Below, piece after piece: positions 10,246 to 21,079 of a DNA stretch of 64,000 nucleotides (the first letter of the stretch is position 1; the number at the start of each line of letters is the position of its first letter). This stretch comes from Microbacterium terregens (GTDB lineage: Bacteria > Actinomycetota > Actinomycetes > Actinomycetales > Microbacteriaceae). The notes under the pieces were generated by a model, which was given only the letters and a program-made list of their open reading frames with translations, made no database searches and was not told the origin of the DNA. Location of the stretch: assembly GCF_039534975.1 (NCBI RefSeq), contig NZ_BAAAWH010000001.1:2976001-3040000 (forward strand). The letters run 5' to 3'. A program made the translations under genes and the position numbers.

Positions 10246-11718
10246 CTACGCGGTGAGCGCGAGGGCCTCTGCGGTCTCGGAGAGCACATCCTGGGCGACA
10301 TCAGGACGCGGGTTGAGCTGCTGACCGTAACTGGGGATGAGCGCACGCAGACGCGGCTCCCAGTCGTGGATCCGGTCCGGGAAGCAGGTCTGCAGCAGGC
10401 CCAGCATGATCGAGACCGCCGTGGACGCGCCGGGCGAGGCGCCGAGCAGTCCGGCGATCGTTCCATCCGCGCCGGTGACGACCTCCGTGCCGAACTGCAG
10501 GACGCCGCCCTTCTTGCGGTCCTTCTTCATCACCTGTGCGCGCTGACCGGCGTCGAGCAGCTCCCAGTCCTCGTCCTTCGCCGTGGGCATGAACGTCCGC
10601 AGGCTGTCGACCTTCTTCTTGTGGTTCTTCATGAGCTCGCCCACGAGATAGGTGATCAGCGACGGGTTGTCGATGGCCACTTTCATCATCGGCCACAGGT
10701 TGCTGGGACGCACCTGGGTGACGATGTCGAGCATCGAGCCGTTCTTGAGGAACTTGGGGCTGAACGTCGCGAACGGGCCGAACAGCAGCGAGGTCTCACC
10801 GTCGACGACGCGCGTGTCGAGGTGCGGCACCGACATGGGCGGAGCACCGACCGAGGCCTGCGAGTAGACCTTGGCCTTGTGCTTGGCGACGAGCGACGGG
10901 TTGCTGGTCTTGAGCCACTGTCCGCCGATGGGGAACACCCCGTAGCCCTTGATCTCGGGGATGCCGGAGCGCTGCAGCAGTTTGAGCGCCCACCCGCCGG
11001 CGCCGACGAACACGAAACGCGCCCGCGTCTCGCCCGGCGTGTGGCCGATGGAGTTGCGCCACCTGATGCGCCAGGTCCCGTCCTTCATGCGCTTGAGCGT
11101 GCGCACCTCGCGGTTGGTGACGACATCTGCTCCGCGTTCGCGCAGATTGTCGAAGAGCTGGTGCGTCAGCGCACCGAAGTCGACGTCGGTGCCGGCCGGC
11201 ACGCGGGTCGCCGCGAACGGCTCACCCGAGGGACGCTTCTGCATCAGCAGCGGCGCCCACTTGTTGATGACGCGCGAGTCCTCGCTGTACTGGATGCCCG
11301 CGAACAGCGGCTGGCTCCGGAGCGCGTCGTATCGCTTCTTGAGGAAGGTGACATCCTTCTCGCCCCGCACGAATGTCATATGCGGTGTGGAGTTGATGAA
11401 CGTCGACGGCGCATCGAGCGCGCCCTCCTCCACGAGCGAGGACCAGAACTGTCGGCTCTGCTGGAACTGCTCGTTGATCGAGATCGCCTTGGCCGGATCG
11501 ATCGTTCCGTCCGGACCCTCGGGCGTGTAGTTCAGCTCGCACAGCGCCGCGTGGCCGGTGCCGGCGTTGTTCCACGCGTTCGAGCTTTCGAGCCCGACGT
11601 CGTGGAGCCGTTCGTAGACGACGATCTTCCAGTCGGGCTGCAACTCAGAGAGAAGCGTGCCCAGGGTGGCGCTCATAATGCCGCCACCGATGAGAACGAC
11701 ATCGACGGTTTCTGTCAC
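10246..11718 (-). CDS. mqo: Malate:quinone oxidoreductase
   Basis: FAD-dependent peripheral membrane enzyme of 490 aa that oxidises L-malate to oxaloacetate and passes electrons to quinone in the TCA cycle. The FAD-binding motif is VVLIGGGIMSATLG at the N-terminus. Further Mqo signatures are [33 protein letters not shown] and the C-terminal LLGASPGASTAV. The length matches the family. GTG at 11718 lies six bases after TAGACT (11725-11730) with no Shine-Dalgarno sequence, so it is probably leaderless. It is separated from the upstream asd gene by a hairpin. Confidence 0.95.
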   Translation of the reverse strand: MTETVDVVLIGGGIMSATLGTLLSELQPDWKIVVYERLHDVGLESSNAWNNAGTGHAALCELNYTPEGPDGTIDPAKAISINEQFQQSRQFWSSLVEEGALDAPSTFINSTPHMTFVRGEKDVTFLKKRYDALRSQPLFAGIQYSEDSRVINKWAPLLMQKRPSGEPFAATRVPAGTDVDFGALTHQLFDNLRERGADVVTNREVRTLKRMKDGTWRIRWRNSIGHTPGETRARFVFVGAGGWALKLLQRSGIPEIKGYGVFPIGGQWLKTSNPSLVAKHKAKVYSQASVGAPPMSVPHLDTRVVDGETSLLFGPFATFSPKFLKNGSMLDIVTQVRPSNLWPMMKVAIDNPSLITYLVGELMKNHKKKVDSLRTFMPTAKDEDWELLDAGQRAQVMKKDRKKGGVLQFGTEVVTGADGTIAGLLGASPGASTAVSIMLGLLQTCFPDRIHDWEPRLRALIPSYGQQLNPRPDVAQDVLSETAEALALTA

Positions 11719-11724
11719 CAGACA

Positions 11725-11730
11725 AGTCTA
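11725..11730 (-). promoter_or_regulatory. -10 box of mqo, leaderless
   Basis: TAGACT on the minus strand, six bases before the GTG start. Confidence 0.5.
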
Positions 11731-11767
11731 GGCGCGCGGCGGCGAGCCCCCGGACAGCCCGAGGTCT

Positions 11768-11799
11768 CGGCATCCCTCCCCCGTGAGGTGCGGATGCCG
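11768..11799 (-). terminator. Hairpin downstream of asd
   Basis: CGGCATCC (11768-11775) pairs with GGATGCCG (11792-11799) around a 16-base loop. It lies 35 bases past the asd stop and ahead of the mqo promoter. Confidence 0.45.
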
Positions 11800-11833
11800 G
11801 AACTCGCGCGGCCGCGACAGCCCGGACCGCTGC

Positions 11834-14499
<2,666 letters not shown>

Positions 14500-14632
14500 G
14501 ATGAAGCTCCCCGAGTCGCGTCACCCGAGCAACGCGCGTGTGGTCAAGAACGGGCGATCGGATGCCGCGTCCCAACGCACCATCTTACGGATGCCGCCAC
14601 GGCGCCCTGTCCATGCGTCGCCAGGACGGAAC

Positions 14633-16699
14633 CTAGGTTTTCGCCGTGCTGGGCGCTCGCTCGTATCGGTCGGGTGTGATGGTCAGCTGCCCCTGCCCGC
14701 CGGTGAGGGAGCGCAGGTCCAGGACGTAGCGCCCCAGCTCCGCCTCGGGCACGCTCGCCACGATGCGCGTGCCGCCGTCCTCGGTGGACTCGGTGGCGTT
14801 GACGTGAGCCCGCCGCGAAGACAGGTCGGTGAGGACCGGTCCCTGCAGTTCTGCGGGCACGGTGATAGTCACGATCGACACCGGCTCGAGTACGACGGAT
14901 CCGGCTGTGGCCAGGGCTGCTTTGACCCCGAGCGATGCCGCCGTCCGGAATGCCATCTCCGAGGAGTCGACGGAGTGCGACTTGCCGTCGTACAGCTCGA
15001 CGCGCACGTCGACCACGGGATGCCCCTGCGGTCCCCCGGCGGCGAGGGCGTCGCGGGCCCCTTTCTCCACCGCGGGGATGTACGACCGCGGCACGGCGCC
15101 GCCGACCACCGCGTCCACGAATTCGAACCCGCCCCCCGGCGGGAGCGGGCTCAGCCGCAGCTGCACCACGGCGAACTGGCCATGACCGCCCGACTGCTTC
15201 TTCAGCTTGCCCTCCGCCTGCGCGGGTCGCGCGATCGTCTCGCGGTACGCGACCGGCGCGGGCCCGGTGGTGACGGTCACGCCGAGAACACGCGCAAGCC
15301 GCTCGACAGCCACGGTGACGTGCGTCTCGCCGAGTCCCCGCAGGAGCGTCTCGCCCGCCGCGCGGTCGAGACGGAGGGTCTGGTCCTCGGCCAGCAGCCG
15401 CGCGAGCGAGGTGGAGAGCTTCGCATCGTCGGACTGCGTCGCCGGAGTGAGGGTGACGGCGTAGACGGGATGCCGCGACGGAAGGGGCGCAGGACGCGCG
15501 CTGCCCTGCCGCGACCACAGCAGGGAGCCGGAGGGCGATCCGACCAGCTTGGCGACCGCGCCCACGTCGCCGGTGCGCAGCGCCTCGGCGGGGAGGTGCT
15601 GGGCTCCGCGGAGGCGGAAGAGAGCCGGCATCCGCTCTTCGACCCCCGTGGTGGCGTTGCGCAGACGGTCGCCGGGACGCAGCGTCCCCGACAGGACCTT
15701 GAGCATCGCGATCTGGCCCACGAACGCGTCGGCCACGGTGCGGAAGATGTGCACGACGGTCTCGCCGTCCGCGTTCGGCGCGACGCTCACTTCGGTGCCG
15801 GCATCCCCCTCCGCCGCGACCCCGACGACGATCCGGCTGTCGTGGTCGCGTGCCGCGGGCGTCAGCGAGCACAGCAGATCGACGACGCGATCGACGCCCG
15901 TCCCGGTCAGTCCGGAACAGAGCAGGACCGGCACCGTCTCGCCCGTTGCCACCTCATGGGCGAGCGTCCGCTCCAGCTCTGCCGCTGTCGGCTCGTCGCC
16001 TTCGAGATACGCCTCGAGCTGCGCGTCGTCGTGCGAGACGATCTCCTCGGTCACGCTCACGTGAAGGTCGTGCTCCTCGGCCTCGGCCGCGGGAGGAACC
16101 GCCTCCTCGTGCGAATGCCCCGTGTCGTCGTAGACCAGGGCCCGCTCGCTGAGGACGTCGGCGACCGCGTGGAAATCCTGCTCTTCACCGATCGGCAGCT
16201 CCAACGGCCACAGATGCTCTCCGAACGCGGCACGAAGCTCCCCCAGAACGCGGCGGAAGTCTGCGCGCGCGCGATCCTCCTGGGTGACCACCATGATGCA
16301 CGGCACTCCCGCCGCCTGCGCCGCAGCCCAGACCGCACGGGTTCCCGCTGCGACGCCGTCCACCGCGCTCACGACGACGACTGCGGCATCCGCCACCGCC
16401 AAGGCGGTGTCGACACCGCCGATGAAGTCGGGATGCCCCGGCGTGTCCACGAGGGTGATCGCTCTCTCGGCGCCGTCGGAGGCGGTCCACGGCAGGTAGG
16501 CGAGCGAGATGGCCAGGGTCGTCTGGCGTGCAATCTCCTCGGGGTCGTGATCGCAGACGGTGGTGCCCTGTTCGATCGTTCCTCGGCGCGCGATGGCCCC
16601 GCCGCGCAGCAGCACCGCCTCGGCGAGGGTCGTCTTGCCGGAACCGGGGCCGCCCACGAGGGCTACCGTCCGGTGCGTCGGACCACGGGTCGCATCCAT
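14633..16699 (-). CDS. EF-G-like translational GTPase (EF-G2)
   Basis: Elongation-factor-G-like protein of 688 aa. The G-domain motifs are GGPGSGKTTL (G1), DTPGHPDF (G3) and a diverged G4 (VVTQEDRARAD, where canonical EF-G has NKxD). EF-G domains II to V follow, including the domain-IV-like GGHGQFAVV. ATG at 16699 is preferred because GGAGG lies four bases ahead; a GTG four codons earlier overlaps that site. This is the actinobacterial EF-G2 paralogue family and not the main fusA, which would lie beside tuf and rpsL. The altered G4 may change nucleotide preference. Its job is unsettled. Confidence 0.85.
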   Translation of the reverse strand: MDATRGPTHRTVALVGGPGSGKTTLAEAVLLRGGAIARRGTIEQGTTVCDHDPEEIARQTTLAISLAYLPWTASDGAERAITLVDTPGHPDFIGGVDTALAVADAAVVVVSAVDGVAAGTRAVWAAAQAAGVPCIMVVTQEDRARADFRRVLGELRAAFGEHLWPLELPIGEEQDFHAVADVLSERALVYDDTGHSHEEAVPPAAEAEEHDLHVSVTEEIVSHDDAQLEAYLEGDEPTAAELERTLAHEVATGETVPVLLCSGLTGTGVDRVVDLLCSLTPAARDHDSRIVVGVAAEGDAGTEVSVAPNADGETVVHIFRTVADAFVGQIAMLKVLSGTLRPGDRLRNATTGVEERMPALFRLRGAQHLPAEALRTGDVGAVAKLVGSPSGSLLWSRQGSARPAPLPSRHPVYAVTLTPATQSDDAKLSTSLARLLAEDQTLRLDRAAGETLLRGLGETHVTVAVERLARVLGVTVTTGPAPVAYRETIARPAQAEGKLKKQSGGHGQFAVVQLRLSPLPPGGGFEFVDAVVGGAVPRSYIPAVEKGARDALAAGGPQGHPVVDVRVELYDGKSHSVDSSEMAFRTAASLGVKAALATAGSVVLEPVSIVTITVPAELQGPVLTDLSSRRAHVNATESTEDGGTRIVASVPEAELGRYVLDLRSLTGGQGQLTITPDRYERAPSTAKT

Positions 16700-16790
16700 G
16701 AGGCCTCCCACGCCGCTGTGAGTTCCTGACCATCGTGCCCTGTTCGTCGCGCCCTGTCACGTGCCTGCGCGCGCGGCCGAACCGTCGCGA

Positions 16791-16796
16791 TAGCAT
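16791..16796 (+). promoter_or_regulatory. -10 box, leaderless
   Basis: TAGCAT seven bases before the ATG at 16804. No ribosome site is visible. Confidence 0.45.
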
Positions 16797-16803
16797 CCCG
16801 ACC

Positions 16804-17292
16804 ATGGCGGAGTTCGAGGCATGGGCGGAGTTCAACGTCGCGATGGTCGGCGCGACGGCGGCGCTGGCGGGGTTGGTCATCGTCGCCGCGAGCGTCAACA
16901 TCGTGGAGATCATCAAGGCGCGGGCGCTCACTGCCCGCCTCGCGGCGGGGATCGCCGCCCTGGTGCTCGCGATCGTCGCGTCGGCGCTCGGGCTGATCCC
17001 GACGATCACACCCCTGTGGTTCGGCGTCGTCCTGCTCATCGCGGCCCTCGGCGCCGGCACGTTCCAGGTGCTCGCGGCACGCGAGATCTTCGCCGATCGA
17101 GACCCGGCCGCTCGCGCGCGCCTGACGAAGTCCGTGCTCGGGTTCACCCCGATCGTGGCGTACCTCGCGAGCGCGATCGCTGTGATGGCGGGACACCCTT
17201 CCGGCCTGCTGCTGGCCGCGGCCGGCTGCATCCTGGCGATCGTCGCCGCGATCGTGGTGTCCTGGGTGGTTCTGGTCGAAGTGCTGCGCTGA
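16804..17292 (+). CDS. Small four-helix membrane protein, function unknown
   Basis: Protein of 162 aa with about five hydrophobic segments, starting MAEFEAWAEFNVAMVG. The residues between helices 1 and 2 (SVNIVEIIKA) and the REIFADRDPAAR loop are the only polar parts. I do not recognise a named family, although similar small proteins occur in actinobacteria. It is divergent from the EF-G2 gene and convergent with the DMT transporter gene. Confidence 0.65.
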   Translation: MAEFEAWAEFNVAMVGATAALAGLVIVAASVNIVEIIKARALTARLAAGIAALVLAIVASALGLIPTITPLWFGVVLLIAALGAGTFQVLAAREIFADRDPAARARLTKSVLGFTPIVAYLASAIAVMAGHPSGLLLAAAGCILAIVAAIVVSWVVLVEVLR

Positions 17293-17299
17293 TCGCCGG

Positions 17300-18232
17300 T
17301 CAGCCCGCGGCGACCGGTGGAAGCTCGCCGGGTGGCTCGCGGGTCCGCACGGTGCCGCCGGTCGCGGCCAGCCAGCATCCCAGGATCACGAGCGGGAAGC
17401 CGATGAGCAGCCCGAGAGTGATCTGCTCCCCGAGGATGAGCACTCCCAACAGGATCGCGACCACCGGATTGACATAGGTGAACAGCGGCGCTCGAGCGGG
17501 TCCGACGTGATCGATCAGGGCGAAGAAGACGATGAATGCGACCGCCGTGCACAGCACGGCCAGAGCCGCCAACGACACGGTGCTCTGCGCGGTGGGCGTC
17601 TGGTGCTGGGTGAGGAGCGCGATCGGGAGGTAGAAGATCCCGACCGCCGCGAGCGAGAGCGTGATCGTGCCGAGTGCCGGCACGCCCTTGAGCTTGCGAG
17701 CGACGATGAACGGTGCGATGGCGTAGCAGATCGCCACGATCAGCACTTCGCCTACGGCGACCAGGCCGACGGTGCCACCGGTGGCGAGGCCGGGGCCGGC
17801 GACGATGATGCCGACGCCCACGAATCCGACGACGAGGCCGATGCTGCGGGCGGGCCGGAGCACTGCTCGGTCACCACCGGCGAAGGCGATGAGCGCCGCG
17901 AACAGCGGCACGGTGGCCACCAGCAGGCCGGTGAGCCCCGAGGGCAGCGTCAGCTCGGCGTGCCCGAGGAGCAGGAACGGTACGGCCATCTCGATGCCGC
18001 CGAACAGGAGAACCCAGCCGATCTTGCGGAACGCGGGTCGCAGCGCCTTCTGCCGCAACGCGAAGGGAAGCAGGATCAGCGCTCCGAGGAGGGTGCGTCC
18101 CGCGACCACGGACGCGGGCGAGTACGAGTCGACGGCCTGCTTGATGAACAGGTAGGGCATGCCCCACAGCACCGCCATCGCGGCGAACAGCACCCAGCCG
18201 CGTGTACCGAAACGTTGGGTCGCCGCGATCAT
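17300..18232 (-). CDS. DMT-family (EamA) transporter
   Basis: Drug/metabolite-type permease of 310 aa with ten predicted helices in two EamA repeats. The first repeat starts WVLFAAMAVLWGMPYLFIK and the second carries FVIFF-like helices ending FTYVNPVVAILLGV, the family signature. The ATG overlaps the recR stop in an ATGA arrangement, so it is translationally coupled to recR. Substrate unknown; an amino-acid or metabolite exporter is typical. It is the last gene of a dnaX-recR-transporter unit. Confidence 0.85.
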   Translation of the reverse strand: MIAATQRFGTRGWVLFAAMAVLWGMPYLFIKQAVDSYSPASVVAGRTLLGALILLPFALRQKALRPAFRKIGWVLLFGGIEMAVPFLLLGHAELTLPSGLTGLLVATVPLFAALIAFAGGDRAVLRPARSIGLVVGFVGVGIIVAGPGLATGGTVGLVAVGEVLIVAICYAIAPFIVARKLKGVPALGTITLSLAAVGIFYLPIALLTQHQTPTAQSTVSLAALAVLCTAVAFIVFFALIDHVGPARAPLFTYVNPVVAILLGVLILGEQITLGLLIGFPLVILGCWLAATGGTVRTREPPGELPPVAAG

Positions 18233-18825
18233 CAGACCGCGCGGCGTCCCTCGAAGGCACGGCCCAGCGTGACCTCGTCGGCGTATTCCAGGTCTCCGCC
18301 GACGGGCAGCCCGGAGGCCAGGCGGGTCACGGCGATCTCGAGGGTGTGCAGGAGCCGGCTGAGGTAGGTCGCCGTCGCTTCGCCCTCGAGGTTCGGGTTG
18401 GTGGCGAGGATGACTTCTTGCACGGTGCCGTCGGCGAGCCGCTGCATCAGCTGCGTGATGCGCAGATCCTCGGGCCCGATCCCGGCGATCGGGCTGATGA
18501 CGCCGCCCAGGACGTGGTACAGGCCACGGAACTCGCGCGTGCGCTCGATGGCGGCGACGTCCTTGGCATCTTCGACGACGCAGATCACGGCGGGGTTGCG
18601 GCGCGGATCGCGACAGATGCCGCAGCGATCCTGCTCCGAGACGTTGCCGCAGATCTCGCAGAACCGCACCTTGTCGCGCACCTCGGCCAGCAGCTGCGCC
18701 AGCCGCGACACGTCGAAGGACGGGGTCTGCAGAATGTGGAAGGTGATGCGCTGCGCCGACTTCGGGCCGATGCCGGGCAGGCGCCCGAACTCGTCGATCA
18801 GATCCTGGACGATGCCGTCGTACAT
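18232..18825 (-). CDS. recR: Recombination mediator RecR
   Basis: DNA-binding recombination protein of 197 aa. It works with RecO and RecF to load RecA at gaps. An N-terminal helix-hairpin-helix ([14 protein letters not shown]) is followed by a four-Cys zinc finger ([16 protein letters not shown]) and a Toprim domain with CVVEDAKD and the conserved [15 protein letters not shown]. Length is typical. The start overlaps the dnaX stop (TGATG), so the two are translationally coupled, a common dnaX-recR order. Confidence 0.96.
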   Translation of the reverse strand: MYDGIVQDLIDEFGRLPGIGPKSAQRITFHILQTPSFDVSRLAQLLAEVRDKVRFCEICGNVSEQDRCGICRDPRRNPAVICVVEDAKDVAAIERTREFRGLYHVLGGVISPIAGIGPEDLRITQLMQRLADGTVQEVILATNPNLEGEATATYLSRLLHTLEIAVTRLASGLPVGGDLEYADEVTLGRAFEGRRAV

Positions 18826-20993
18826 CAGCTGAACCTCGTGGGCGGCTCGTAGGGCTCCTCGCGCACGAACCGCGCACCGAGCACCTGCCGCACGACCGCC
18901 TCGCCGTACCGCTGCGAGCTGCCCGCGGCGGGCCGCGCGCTGGTCGGCATCGGCGGCGCAATCATGGGCGGCACCGGCACGTCGGTCGCGGCATCCGTGT
19001 CGCCTTCGTCCTCGTCCTCCGAGGGGATCGACGGCGCGATGTCGCGTGCGGGCAGCACCTCGCCCTCCCGCGGCGGGGCGATGGTTGCGACGAGGGCGCG
19101 CGCGGCGGCGTCTTCGGGTTCGTCGTCGACGGCGAACTGGGCTATGGATACCGGCGGCTCGGGGTCATCGGCAGGAGGCGCCTCGTCATCGCTGGGGATC
19201 GCAGCGACCACCCATTCGGTGACCGGCGCGGCCGCAGCGGCGCGCGGGGTGGCCGATCCGGTCGTCGTGGAACGCGGAGCTTCCGGCGCAGGCGCGGGAG
19301 ACGGCGAAGGCGCCGGTGATCCCGATCCGGACGCCGGGCCCACGTCGCTGTCGTGCTTGGCCAGGTACTTCACCCGGATGCCGAGGACAGCGACGATCGC
19401 CTGGCGGAGGTCTTCGCTGGGCCCGGAACCGGCCGAGAGCTTCTTGAACTTCGCCACGTCGGACTGACTCTGAAACGACAGCGTGAGCACGTCGCCGTCG
19501 AGCGCGGTGACCCGTGCGCCCGATGCGATGAGCCACGACGACCTGCTCGCCGACTCCAGCCGTGCGAGCACCTCGGGCCAGGCATCCCGCATGTGCTGCA
19601 GGGTGACCGGGCCGGTCGGGGCGGTCGTGGCTTCCGCAGGTGCCGCCGACGCCGGTGCAGCCGACGCCGCGGAAGCCGGGGCGGGAGCGGAAAACTCGGT
19701 CGCGGGCGCCGCCGGGACGGCGGGCGCCTGAGTTTCGGGCGCCGGGCCGGGCGGGGCGGAGGCGGGTGCGGTGGGAGCGGATGCCGGAGGGGCCGCCGCC
19801 GGTGCCGGAGCCGGGTGCGCCGGCGCTGACGCCGGGCTGGGCGCCGCGGCAGGCGTGGCGGCAGCCGATGAGGCGACGGCGGGCACACCGGCGGCGGCCT
19901 GCGCCAGGACGCGCGCGACCATGAGTTCCAGCTGCAGGCGGGGCGAGGTCGCGCCCGTCATCTCGTCCAGGGTCGCCACGACCAGGTCGGCGGTGCGGGA
20001 TAGTCGCAGCGATCCGAAGACCTCGGCCTGCCGGGTCATCCGCGCGAGGTCCTCGGCGGACACGCCGCGCAGCACCGCCGCCGCGCCCGTACCGGTCGCG
20101 GCGATCACGATCAGGTCGCGCAACCGCTCCAGCAGGTCGTCGACGAACCGACGCGGGTCCTGCCCGGTCTGCACCACACGGTCGACCGCGGCGAAGGCGG
20201 CCGCCGGGTCTGCGGCTCCGAACGCGTCCACGACCTCGTCCAGCAGTTCCGCGTGCGTGTAGCCGAGCAGCGAGACGGCCCGAGCGTAGGCGACGAGAGT
20301 CCCCTCGGACCCGGCGATCAGCTGGTCGAGCAGCGAAAGGGTGTCCCGCGGCGATCCCCCGCCGGCGCGGACGACCAGCGACAGCACGCCCGGTTCGACC
20401 GTGACGCCTTCGGTCTCGCACAGGGTCTGCACGTATTCGAGCATCGCGGCAGGCGGCACCAGTCGGAACGGGTAGTGATGCGTGCGCGAGCGGATCGTGC
20501 CGATGACCTTCTCGGGCTCGGTCGTGGCGAAGATGAACTTGACGTGGTCCGGCGGCTCTTCGACGAGCTTGAGCAGCGCGTTGAAGCCCTGCGGCGTGAC
20601 CATGTGCGCTTCATCGAGGATGAAGATCTTGAAGCGGTCGCGGGCGGGTGCGAACACCGCACGCTCCCGCAGATCGCGGGCGTCATCGACGCCGTTGTGG
20701 CTCGCGGCGTCGATCTCGACGACGTCCAGGGAGCCGCCGCCGTCGCGCCCCAGCTCGACGCAGCTGTCGCAGACACCGCACGGGGTGTCGGTCGGGCCCT
20801 GAGCGCAGTTGAGGCAGCGGGCCAGGATGCGCGCGGACGTGGTCTTGCCGCAACCCCGCGGGCCCGAGAAGAGGTAGGCGTGGCCGACCCGGTCGTTGCG
20901 CAGCGCGGTCATGAGCGGTTCGGTGACCTGAGACTGCCCGATCATCTCGCCGAACGCCTCAGGACGGTATCGGCGGTAGAGAGCAGTCGTCAC
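18825..20993 (-). CDS. dnaX: DNA polymerase III subunits gamma/tau
   Basis: Clamp-loader ATPase of 722 aa. The AAA+ core covers about the first 370 residues. Walker A is [14 protein letters not shown], a zinc site is formed by CLNCAQG...CGVCDSC, Walker B is FILDEAHM, and sensor 1 is FIFATTEP. A long Ala/Pro-rich linker follows, then a tau-like region ([17 protein letters not shown]) and an acidic, Pro-rich tail. I see no slippery A-run for a frameshifted gamma product. GTG at 20993 lies six bases after TAGGCT (21000-21005), so it is probably leaderless. It heads the dnaX-recR-EamA unit. Confidence 0.95.
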   Translation of the reverse strand: MTTALYRRYRPEAFGEMIGQSQVTEPLMTALRNDRVGHAYLFSGPRGCGKTTSARILARCLNCAQGPTDTPCGVCDSCVELGRDGGGSLDVVEIDAASHNGVDDARDLRERAVFAPARDRFKIFILDEAHMVTPQGFNALLKLVEEPPDHVKFIFATTEPEKVIGTIRSRTHHYPFRLVPPAAMLEYVQTLCETEGVTVEPGVLSLVVRAGGGSPRDTLSLLDQLIAGSEGTLVAYARAVSLLGYTHAELLDEVVDAFGAADPAAAFAAVDRVVQTGQDPRRFVDDLLERLRDLIVIAATGTGAAAVLRGVSAEDLARMTRQAEVFGSLRLSRTADLVVATLDEMTGATSPRLQLELMVARVLAQAAAGVPAVASSAAATPAAAPSPASAPAHPAPAPAAAPPASAPTAPASAPPGPAPETQAPAVPAAPATEFSAPAPASAASAAPASAAPAEATTAPTGPVTLQHMRDAWPEVLARLESASRSSWLIASGARVTALDGDVLTLSFQSQSDVAKFKKLSAGSGPSEDLRQAIVAVLGIRVKYLAKHDSDVGPASGSGSPAPSPSPAPAPEAPRSTTTGSATPRAAAAAPVTEWVVAAIPSDDEAPPADDPEPPVSIAQFAVDDEPEDAAARALVATIAPPREGEVLPARDIAPSIPSEDEDEGDTDAATDVPVPPMIAPPMPTSARPAAGSSQRYGEAVVRQVLGARFVREEPYEPPTRFS

Positions 20994-20999
20994 ACCCCC

Positions 21000-21005
21000 A
21001 GCCTA
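21000..21005 (-). promoter_or_regulatory. -10 box of dnaX, leaderless
   Basis: TAGGCT on the minus strand, six bases before the GTG start of dnaX. Confidence 0.5.
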
Positions 21006-21039
21006 CGGCGTGTGTACGACATCGCGTCGGGGCTGCGCG

Positions 21040-21071
21040 GTCCCCGGCCGCAGTGGACGGCGGCCGGGGAC
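21040..21071 (-). terminator. Perfect 12-bp hairpin after the GH65 gene
   Basis: GTCCCCGGCCGC (21040-21051) pairs without mismatch with GCGGCCGGGGAC (21060-21071) around an eight-base loop. It starts nine bases past the stop of the phosphorylase gene and lies ahead of the dnaX promoter. Confidence 0.7.
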
Positions 21072-21079
21072 ATTCGCCC

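Noticed and set aside
18825..20993. Programmed frameshift in dnaX making a short gamma subunit
   Set aside because: No A-rich slippery heptamer with a following hairpin was seen.
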